Shown here: positions 28,411 to 35,330 of the stretch, one piece after another
How positions within the stretch are numbered: the first letter of the stretch is position 1
Layout of the letters: every line of letters begins with the position of its first letter
Made by a program: the position numbers and the translations under genes
The notes under the pieces: generated by a model
Databases searched by the model: none
What the model was told of the DNA's origin: nothing
The model's input: the letters and a program-made list of their open reading frames with translations, nothing else
Source: Cesiribacter sp. SM1
GTDB taxonomy: Bacteria > Bacteroidota > Bacteroidia > Cytophagales > Cyclobacteriaceae
Length of the DNA: 64,000 bases
Direction: 5' to 3'
NCBI RefSeq assembly: GCF_020178975.1
Contig: NZ_JAHXBU010000040.1
Location: 101,476 to 165,475 of the forward strand

Positions 28411-28941
28411 ATGTTAGCAGATATGGAGCTAGAGAATTTCCACAACAAGGTATTACCCGCCAAAGACCGGCTTTACAGAGTGGCTTACTGGATGCTGAAA
28501 GACAGCGCCGAAGCCGAAGATGTACTGCAGGAGGGCATGCTGCGCCTGTGGCTTTACCGGCAAAAGCTATTGCTGTGCCATAATGTTGAGGCTTTTGCTA
28601 TTCGCACCGTGCGCAATCTTTGCCTCGACAGGCTAAAATCTAAAGCCTATAAAAACCGGCAAAGCCTGGAGGGGCTGGAGTATTCCGAAAGTGGGGCGGC
28701 CAGTCCGCACCAGCAGACAGAAGCTGCCAACCACAACGACGTACTGATGCGGCTGATGCAAACCCTGCCTGAGCAGCAGCAATGGCTCCTAAGGCTGCGG
28801 GAGGTGGAGGAGCTCTCTTACGAGGAAATTGAAGAAGTTACCGGCATGCAGGTTAATGCCATACGGGTAGCCCTCTCCAGGGCCAGAAAAACATTAAGAG
28901 AACAATTTATTAAAGTGAGCAGCTATGAAAAACTGGGATAG
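28411..28941 (+). CDS. ECF sigma factor, module B
   Basis: A 176-residue region 2 plus region 4 sigma factor. Region 2 includes RLYRVAYWMLKDSAEAEDVL and AFAIRTVRNLCLDRLKSKAY. Region 4 includes LREVEELSYEEIEEVTGMQV and IRVALSRARKTL. The ATG at 28411 is taken as start; 28423 and a TTG at 28393 are also in frame, none with a good ribosome site. It is clearly diverged from the module A sigma factor, so the two probably read different promoters. It overlaps the next gene by 17 bases. Confidence 0.88.
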   Translation: MLADMELENFHNKVLPAKDRLYRVAYWMLKDSAEAEDVLQEGMLRLWLYRQKLLLCHNVEAFAIRTVRNLCLDRLKSKAYKNRQSLEGLEYSESGAASPHQQTEAANHNDVLMRLMQTLPEQQQWLLRLREVEELSYEEIEEVTGMQVNAIRVALSRARKTLREQFIKVSSYEKLG

Positions 28942-29704
28942 TGTACGCGAATTGCTTAGCCGCTACTACGAGGGCGAAACTACTGTTACCGAAGAAAAAA
29001 ACCTGCGAGAAGCATTGCAGGAGGCGGATCTGCCACAAGACCTGCAGCTGGAAGCTAAATTACTTGGCTGGCAACAGCAGGAGCAGGCTGTTAAAGCACC
29101 TGTTACGGTGCAGGAAATACTATCTAAACTACCTGCGGAAGACGAAAAGCCTGCACACAAATTAGAGAGGCGCAGTAGTTGGCCGGTGGTCTGGCAGATA
29201 GCCGCTGCAGTTAGCCTGCTGGTGCTGGGCTTTGCCGCCGGTAAGTTAACCACCAGTCAGCCAGATGCGCCGCTTGCTACAGAAACTGCTACCGAGCTTA
29301 CAGCCATGCGGCAGGAGTTAAGCTCCCTGAAGGAAATGCTGCAGAATGGCAGCAGTACCAGCCAGCGCCTGCAGGCTGTAAGTGTAGCCTCAGAGGCACC
29401 CAGTGCAGATACAGAGCTGCTGCTGGCACTTATTGAAACCATGCACTTTGATGATAACGTGAATGTACGAATGGCCGCTGTGGAAGCCCTGATTGGTTAC
29501 CGGCAGCACCCGCGGGTACGCCAGGCGCTTATTCATTCCCTAACCATACAGAAAGACCCTAATGTACAGATCATGCTCATTCAGGGACTTACTGCCATGC
29601 AGGAGAAAGAGGCGGTGCCTTATATGCAGGAAATGCTCCGGCAGGCCGATTTGCAGCAGGTAGTACGCCAGCAGTTACAGAAAAGTATATCAATACTCAT
29701 TTAG
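28925..29704 (+). CDS. Anti-sigma-like one-TM protein with HEAT-like C-terminus, module B
   Basis: A 259-residue protein with the same layout as the module A anti-sigma-like protein: a cytoplasmic N-terminal domain without a zinc motif (residues 1 to about 90), one membrane helix (about 92-110, AAAVSLLVLGFAAGKL), a coiled-coil stretch, and a HEAT-like region (about 165-259). The shared patterns VNVRMAAVEAL, HPRVRQALIHS, QEKEAVPYMQ and the ending QKSISILI align directly with INVRLAAIEAL, HPLVREGLVRS, QEKRAVAPMQ and NQSINILL of module A. The N-terminal domain is more diverged, as expected if each binds its own sigma factor. Confidence 0.8.
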   Translation: MKNWDSVRELLSRYYEGETTVTEEKNLREALQEADLPQDLQLEAKLLGWQQQEQAVKAPVTVQEILSKLPAEDEKPAHKLERRSSWPVVWQIAAAVSLLVLGFAAGKLTTSQPDAPLATETATELTAMRQELSSLKEMLQNGSSTSQRLQAVSVASEAPSADTELLLALIETMHFDDNVNVRMAAVEALIGYRQHPRVRQALIHSLTIQKDPNVQIMLIQGLTAMQEKEAVPYMQEMLRQADLQQVVRQQLQKSISILI

Positions 29705-29773
29705 GATTCTGGATCGATCAATCACACATATTCAAACCGTTTCTATTATCTAATTTTTAAATCAGAACATCAC

Positions 29774-30547
29774 ATGAAATATAAGATTCTTCTACTCCTG
29801 CTTGCTGTGGCCGGTCCTGTAATGGCGCAGGAATTTAAGCAGAAAGTAGCTGCCGGTCAGCAGGTGAAAATACAGTACCACAAGGCCGATATACGTATTG
29901 AAGGCTACAAGGGCAGCGAAATAGTAATCCAGGCATCTGGTTACGAGGCCCCGCCGGAGCGTGCAAAAGGTCTGCGCTCTCTCTACAACAGCTCTGTAGA
30001 TAACACAGGTATAGGCCTTGCTGTAGAAGCAAAAGAGGGAGTACTGCTGGTGCGTGAGGCAAGCCAGACTCCTGGCACCTACGTTATCAGGGTACCGGAA
30101 GGCTCCCGCCTTAGCATTGAAGATATGAACTGGAGTGGCGGCAACATATCTGTAAAAGGCATGCGGGCAGAGCTGGAGGTGAAATCCCTGGATGCTGAAA
30201 TTAATCTAAGCGATGTATCCGGTCCGGTAGTAGCTAACAGCACCAGCGGCGATATCAATGTTGCCTTCAGCGAATACAGCCAGTCAGGCCCCAGCATGAT
30301 CAGCTCAGTGGCGAGTGAGGTGGATATCAGCATGCCTGCCAGTGCCAAAGCAGACCTGGTGCTAAGCTCTGTAGCGGGCGAGATATTTACAGACCTGGAC
30401 CTGCAGATGCAGAACCGGAATGGGCAGGAGGCAAACATGCAGCATTTAGGCGGGGGCAACAGTACCATCAGGGCCACTTTAAATGGGGGTGGCGCTGCCT
30501 TAACCATCAGAAGCACCAGCAGCAATATTTACCTCCGTAAACGCTAA
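29774..30547 (+). CDS. Exported DUF4097-like protein, module B
   Basis: A 257-residue exported protein with a signal peptide ending GPVMAQ. A ladder of short strands (GGNISVKGMRAELEVKSLDA, LSDVSGPVVANSTSGDINVA) is followed by the family ending LTIRSTSSNIYLRKR. Asn-Gly turns are partly replaced by Ser-Gly. It follows the anti-sigma-like gene after 69 bases without a terminator, and the next gene starts five bases after its stop. Confidence 0.78.
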   Translation: MKYKILLLLLAVAGPVMAQEFKQKVAAGQQVKIQYHKADIRIEGYKGSEIVIQASGYEAPPERAKGLRSLYNSSVDNTGIGLAVEAKEGVLLVREASQTPGTYVIRVPEGSRLSIEDMNWSGGNISVKGMRAELEVKSLDAEINLSDVSGPVVANSTSGDINVAFSEYSQSGPSMISSVASEVDISMPASAKADLVLSSVAGEIFTDLDLQMQNRNGQEANMQHLGGGNSTIRATLNGGGAALTIRSTSSNIYLRKR

Positions 30548-30552
30548 CCCTT

Positions 30553-31248
30553 ATGAAGAAGCAATTATTTTTTCTGCTATTGGCGCTGGCACCCCTTTGC
30601 CTGCAGGCTCAGCAAGTTGTTAATGAGCGCTGGCCACTGCCCGCAAATAAACCAGTTAACTTAAAACTCGATCATGCCAGCAGCATAGCGCTCAGGGGCT
30701 GGGATAAGCCCGAGGTGGAGATTAAGGCAGTAGTGCAAATAAACGGAGGCCGCGATAATGATGCTTTCAAGCTCACCGGCACAGATGCTGCAGCTGGTTT
30801 GCAGATCACTTCCCTGGTTGATGAAGAACAGCTTAGCGGTTCATCTGCTGAAGACTGCAACGGCAGCCAGTCGATCTGGAGGTACGATTCAGATAATGTA
30901 AACAGGAACATTTGTCTGGAAATCAGCTTTGAGGTCTGGCTTCCTCATTCAGCAGTGGTTAAGCTCGAAACCATAAGCGGCGATGTAACGGCAACAAACC
31001 TGCGCGGCAGCCTTGATCTGAAAAGTATCAGCGGCTTTATTGATGTAAGCATGGCACCGGCCCAGCAGGCAGAGTTAACAATGAAGTCTGTTACAGGGGA
31101 ACTCTACACCGACCTGGATTTGCAAATCCTCAATAAAAAAGATGAGATACCGATCGTTGGCTATGAAATGAAAGGCAAGCTGGGCAATGGTGGTACGCCT
31201 GTTCGCCTGGAGACAATCAGCAGTAATATTTACCTGCGCAAAGAGTAG
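30553..31248 (+). CDS. Second exported DUF4097-like protein, module B
   Basis: A 231-residue protein, the shortest of the four. The signal peptide ends CLQAQQ. Strand repeats such as LETISGDVTATNLRGSLDLK and the ending VRLETISSNIYLRKE align with the previous protein, so these two are closer to each other than to the module A pair. Two cysteines (in AEDCNGSQSIW and NICLEISF) could form a disulfide in the periplasm, which is inference. It ends module B. Confidence 0.78.
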   Translation: MKKQLFFLLLALAPLCLQAQQVVNERWPLPANKPVNLKLDHASSIALRGWDKPEVEIKAVVQINGGRDNDAFKLTGTDAAAGLQITSLVDEEQLSGSSAEDCNGSQSIWRYDSDNVNRNICLEISFEVWLPHSAVVKLETISGDVTATNLRGSLDLKSISGFIDVSMAPAQQAELTMKSVTGELYTDLDLQILNKKDEIPIVGYEMKGKLGNGGTPVRLETISSNIYLRKE

Positions 31249-31278
31249 CAGCAACGCCAATTGTATAAAAAGATCAGA

Positions 31279-31305
31279 CCTAAGCCTGTTGCCGGGCTTA
31301 GGCTT
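31279..31305 (+). terminator. Hairpin after module B
   Basis: CCTAAGCC (31279-31286) pairs with GGCTTAGG (31295-31302). The downstream T-run is weak (CTTCTGTGTTT), so termination may be partial. Confidence 0.5.
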
Positions 31306-31444
31306 CTGTGTTTAAACAATTTTTACTTTGTTCTGATTTAGAATTTAAGTATTCTTAAAAAATATATTATTTTTCTGTAATATTTGTTGGTGCTAACGTA
31401 AGGCCCTGGCCAAAGCGCTTATTTTTTAATGCCCCCCTCTAAGC

Positions 31445-33103
31445 ATGGATTACAGTACTCTGGATGGAAATAAATTGATTCAGCACCTAAGCGTGGGTAC
31501 TGGATTCGGCATGTTCATATTCAACAAAGACTTCATTATATCAGAATGGAACAGGTACATGGAAGAATGTACCAGCATATTGCAAAGGGACATCAGGGGC
31601 AGGGCGATTTCTGAGGTATTTTCTCTGAATAAGCAGGAAGGTACGGAGTATTACCGGAAAGCACTGGCGGGGGAGTCATTCAGGCTGGAAGATATGCTGC
31701 TAAGCCCCCGGAAAGCTGAACTGGAACCAAAAAAACTTGATCTTCACTTTTTTCCATTAGAAGGAGAAAAAGCCATTGAACAGGTTATGGTATTTGGCTT
31801 TTGTACCGACTATGCAGGCGGCAAAAAGCCCCGTAACCTGATGCAGGCAACCCTTAAAACCATAAACGATTTTCTGCGGTTTGCTCCCATTCCGGTTTTT
31901 ATTGTAGACACTGAGCTTAACATCAAGCTCGCCAATAAAGCTTTCAATAAGCTCTTAAATGTAAAATCTGGAACAGGAACTATCAGCACTTTAAAAGATT
32001 TTGTGCCTTCAGATCTTTATGAACATTTCAGATTGCATGTTGAGCGGGTAATTAATGGCGGACAGCCTCTTTTACTAACAGAAGAGTACAAGCTTCCGAC
32101 AGGCCGGAGGTACTTTTACACCATTTTTTTTCCGGTAGAGAACAGCTATGGTGCCACCAATTCCATAGGGGGGTATATTATTGATCTTACCAAAGAAGTA
32201 GAGCAGCAGGAGCAAAACAAGATTTTGCTTAGCGAAACCCTGCGCCTCAATGAAATGCTGCATATGCAGAACCAGGCGCTGCAGCAAAGCAAAACAGAGC
32301 TCGACAGTACCAATAAAGCACTTCAGGAGCAGAAACAAGATTTACAGCAGCTGGTAGAAGAACTCTCTGATCGTAACTATGAGCTGGATCAGATCATGTA
32401 CAAAACCTCCCATGATTTGCGGTCGCCCTTAACCTCCATTCTGGGCTTATTAATGTTGGCCAGGCAGGAAACCGATGTAGCCAAGATACAGGAGTACCAC
32501 ACGTACATCGAAAACAGGGTGCACAAGCTGGATGATTTTGTGAAGGCAATGCTCTCCTACGCCAAAAGCAGCCGTACCGAAATTACGCTGGGTAGTATTG
32601 AATGGGATCAGCTGCTGGATGATGCCCTGGAGCACGTACACTACCTGGAACACTTCAGCAGAATAAATAAGCAAGTCAACATCAATACCGAGCTTTACAG
32701 CTTTCAGAGCGACAGGGTAAGGGTTAGTATGATCTTAAATAACCTGATTGGCAATGCTATTAAGTATGCTGATTTAAGAAAGCCAGAACCTTATGTGCAC
32801 GTAACAATTCACAATACCGCCAAAGGGGCCAGTATAGAGGTAGAAGACAATGGCATAGGCATTTCTCAGGAGTACATTGACAGGGTGTGGGATATGTTCT
32901 TCAGGGCTACAGACCGTTCCGAAGGCTCTGGCCTGGGGCTTTACATTGTAAAACAGACAGTAGAGCGGCTAAAGGGTAAGATTCACATAGAAAGCCAGGA
33001 AGGAAAGGGAACATCTGTAGTTGTTTTCCTGCCGCACCTCACCAGGCAGCAACGCTTAAAAACGATCAGGCCAAATAAGCATACTCGCAAAAAAGACATT
33101 TAA
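31445..33103 (+). CDS. PAS-domain sensor histidine kinase
   Basis: A 552-residue kinase without predicted membrane helices, so cytoplasmic. Two PAS-like domains (about residues 8-110 and 140-250) lead into a long coiled coil (QNKILLSETLRLNEMLHMQN, about 255-318). The HisKA motif SHDLRSPLTSI puts the phosphorylated residue at His323. The HATPase domain follows, with NLIGNAIKYAD, DNGIGI and GSGLGLYIV. No response regulator is adjacent, so it is an orphan. Its last 48 bases overlap the convergent UbiA gene. Confidence 0.92.
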   Translation: MDYSTLDGNKLIQHLSVGTGFGMFIFNKDFIISEWNRYMEECTSILQRDIRGRAISEVFSLNKQEGTEYYRKALAGESFRLEDMLLSPRKAELEPKKLDLHFFPLEGEKAIEQVMVFGFCTDYAGGKKPRNLMQATLKTINDFLRFAPIPVFIVDTELNIKLANKAFNKLLNVKSGTGTISTLKDFVPSDLYEHFRLHVERVINGGQPLLLTEEYKLPTGRRYFYTIFFPVENSYGATNSIGGYIIDLTKEVEQQEQNKILLSETLRLNEMLHMQNQALQQSKTELDSTNKALQEQKQDLQQLVEELSDRNYELDQIMYKTSHDLRSPLTSILGLLMLARQETDVAKIQEYHTYIENRVHKLDDFVKAMLSYAKSSRTEITLGSIEWDQLLDDALEHVHYLEHFSRINKQVNINTELYSFQSDRVRVSMILNNLIGNAIKYADLRKPEPYVHVTIHNTAKGASIEVEDNGIGISQEYIDRVWDMFFRATDRSEGSGLGLYIVKQTVERLKGKIHIESQEGKGTSVVVFLPHLTRQQRLKTIRPNKHTRKKDI

Positions 33104-33934
33104 GCTGCAGGCCGACAGGGTGTTCAGCAGCATGGCCTTTTTAAAACTTACTGCATTTTCGTTATGGTAGGCCAGCAGTAGCCAGTGGAAAAAATAAATA
33201 AAGACCGGCAACAGCATCAGCTGAAAAGCTACTCCACGCCAAAGGGTGTGAAACTGGAGAAAGTAAATCCAGAATGCGATGTTTGCAATGGTAAAAGCCG
33301 CAGCAGTAAAAAAGAAGGTGCCTTTAACCCCCAGTAGTAAGCTAAGGGTGTGGTCGCCACGGCGGGCATCTTCGTGGTGCTGGTAAATCTGTGTCATGGG
33401 GTAGGAGCCCCAGAGCAGCAGCGTGGTAAGGCATGCAGCCAGTACGGTTTTAACCTCCCAGAACTCTGCCAGGCTGCTGCCGGTAATGCCTATGTAGGCC
33501 ATGGCAAATGTAAAAAAGCCCTGGAAAAAGCCTGCTACCCACCAGCTGGCAAAAGGGCGCTTTTTAAGGCGGATTGACGGATGGCTGTAGGCGCGAGATA
33601 CGGCGCTGTATATAGCGGCCATTATAGCAAACACAGGGCCGGCCAGCCACCAGCCTATAACCAGGGCCAGCAGGTCAAGTACATTGGCTGTAAAATAAAG
33701 CTGCCGGCTTACCGGTGGTGGCTTCTCAAGGCCGCCAATGCTCTCTTCGTCCCGATCGAAATAACTGTTATAACCATTGCTTGCCGGATATAATAACAGG
33801 TGCAGGCTAACAAATACACCTATTGCTGGTATTATATGTACAGCTTCTGCCACCGCAAGAGCAAACAGGTAAACGGGCAACAGATAAAAAGAAAAGGGAA
33901 TGCGCAAATGCAGCAAGGTAGATTTCTTGATCAT
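33056..33934 (-). CDS. UbiA-family prenyltransferase
   Basis: A 292-residue integral membrane protein with about eight or nine helices. Both Asp-rich motifs are intact: NGYNSYFDRDEESIGG (about residues 53-68) and HHEDARRGDH (about residues 184-193), which bind the prenyl diphosphate through magnesium. It is predicted to prenylate an aromatic acceptor. The gene stands head to head with a type III polyketide synthase, 44 bases apart, so that polyketide is a likely acceptor, which is inference. Its 3' end overlaps the histidine kinase gene by 48 bases on the other strand. Confidence 0.85.
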   Translation of the reverse strand: MIKKSTLLHLRIPFSFYLLPVYLFALAVAEAVHIIPAIGVFVSLHLLLYPASNGYNSYFDRDEESIGGLEKPPPVSRQLYFTANVLDLLALVIGWWLAGPVFAIMAAIYSAVSRAYSHPSIRLKKRPFASWWVAGFFQGFFTFAMAYIGITGSSLAEFWEVKTVLAACLTTLLLWGSYPMTQIYQHHEDARRGDHTLSLLLGVKGTFFFTAAAFTIANIAFWIYFLQFHTLWRGVAFQLMLLPVFIYFFHWLLLAYHNENAVSFKKAMLLNTLSACSLNVFFASMLIWPDRF

Positions 33935-33978
33935 GGCCCTTCCGGTTTAAAAAGCATAAGTTAAGGAATTTTTAAAAT

Positions 33979-35211
33979 ATGACCGCATACATCTCGGCAT
34001 TAGGTACAGCAACCCCTCCGCATAAAATACCACAGGCCGATGCTGCCCGCTTTATGGCAGAAGCCATGGCATTAGGCCCTGCAGACAAACGCAGGTTACA
34101 GGCTGTTTACCGGGCCAGTGGCATCAGGCACCGCTATTCTGTGCTGGAAGATTACAACAGGTCTTACGGCTATTACAGCTTTTTCCCTAATACCGAAAAC
34201 CTGGAGCCCTTCCCGACCACGCAACAAAGAATGTTTATTTATAATGCAGAGGCTCCGGCCCTGGCAGCAGCAGCAGCTAAAAAATGCCTGGAACAGGTAT
34301 CAGATGTAGCCCTCGGTGATATAACACATCTTATAACGATAAGCTGCACCGGCATGCAGGCGCCAGGCCTGGATATATCGCTGGTGCAGGCCCTGGGGCT
34401 GAAAAGCTCTGTGAGCCGTACCTGCGTTTATTTTATGGGCTGCTATGCCGCTATCAATGGCCTGAAGCTGGCGGCCAGTATTTGCCAGGCAGATGCCGGC
34501 AGCAAGGTGCTGGTGGTATCGGTAGAGCTGTGTACCCTGCACTTTCAGAAAAAGCACGATGACGATAACCTCCTGGCAAATGCTCTTTTTGGCGACGGTG
34601 CCGCAGCTGTGCTGGTAGAAGGTAAGGAGCGCCCGGGCGTACAGCTTGCCCTGGAGCAGTTTTATTGCGATCTGGCACTGGATGGCCTGGAGGACATGGC
34701 CTGGCATATTGGCGATACGGGCTTCGAAATGAGGCTTTCTACCTATATACCGGCATTTATAAAAGGAGGGGTAGAGCAGCTGCTCCGGGGTTTGCTTGGT
34801 AAAATACCGCATGTAGAAAAAGAGGATCCGCTTTTTGCCGTACACCCGGGGGGCAGACGCATCCTGGAGGTAACAGAAGAAGCCCTGGGCCTGCAAAGAC
34901 ATGACAACCGCTACTCCTATGCCGTGCTGCAGGAGTATGGAAATATGTCGTCGGCCACAGTTTTATTTGTTCTGAAGGAGATCTTTGATGAGGCAGCCCG
35001 GGTGGAGGAGTTTGTTTCTTCTCCGGAGCTGAGTACTGCGGAAAAGCAGGCAGGGAGTAGCAGTGAAGATATTGAAGCTGTTAACATAGCCAGCGCCGCT
35101 ATTAGCGGTGCTGGCCAGGCAAATACGCTTGAGGGGCGCCCGGTGATTAGCTTTGCTTTTGGCCCCGGCCTTACCCTGGAGAGCATGCTGCTAAGAGTAA
35201 TTAAAAACTAA
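33979..35211 (+). CDS. Type III polyketide synthase (chalcone/stilbene synthase family)
   Basis: A 410-residue thiolase-fold enzyme that extends an acyl-CoA starter with malonyl units, often giving alkylresorcinols, alkylpyrones or phloroglucinols in bacteria. The triad is complete: Cys155 in YFMGCYAAING, His289 in FAVHPGGRR, and Asn322 in EYGNMSSAT. The closing motif SFAFGPGLTLE replaces the usual GFGPG with a conservative change. An extra Ser/Ala/Glu-rich stretch of about 40 residues lies between the Asn region and that motif (about 343-385). The divergent UbiA gene and an 11-kb distant FAD oxidoreductase may act in the same pathway. Confidence 0.93.
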   Translation: MTAYISALGTATPPHKIPQADAARFMAEAMALGPADKRRLQAVYRASGIRHRYSVLEDYNRSYGYYSFFPNTENLEPFPTTQQRMFIYNAEAPALAAAAAKKCLEQVSDVALGDITHLITISCTGMQAPGLDISLVQALGLKSSVSRTCVYFMGCYAAINGLKLAASICQADAGSKVLVVSVELCTLHFQKKHDDDNLLANALFGDGAAAVLVEGKERPGVQLALEQFYCDLALDGLEDMAWHIGDTGFEMRLSTYIPAFIKGGVEQLLRGLLGKIPHVEKEDPLFAVHPGGRRILEVTEEALGLQRHDNRYSYAVLQEYGNMSSATVLFVLKEIFDEAARVEEFVSSPELSTAEKQAGSSSEDIEAVNIASAAISGAGQANTLEGRPVISFAFGPGLTLESMLLRVIKN

Positions 35212-35330
35212 TAAAGCCATAGCAGCAGACGCAGATAAACCTGGCAGATCGGCAGAAGCAACAAACAGCCAGCAGGCTTGCCTAACTATAATTTTAGCTG
35301 CCGGCATATACTGTTCCGGAGGCTGGTTGC

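Noticed and set aside
24083..31248. Recent horizontal transfer of the sigma/DUF4097 region
   Set aside because: Base composition and codon use look like the neighbours by eye, and there are no integrase, tRNA or repeats at the borders.
34300..34902. 200-codon frame opposite the polyketide synthase
   Set aside because: Antisense shadow of the synthase; no domain recognised.
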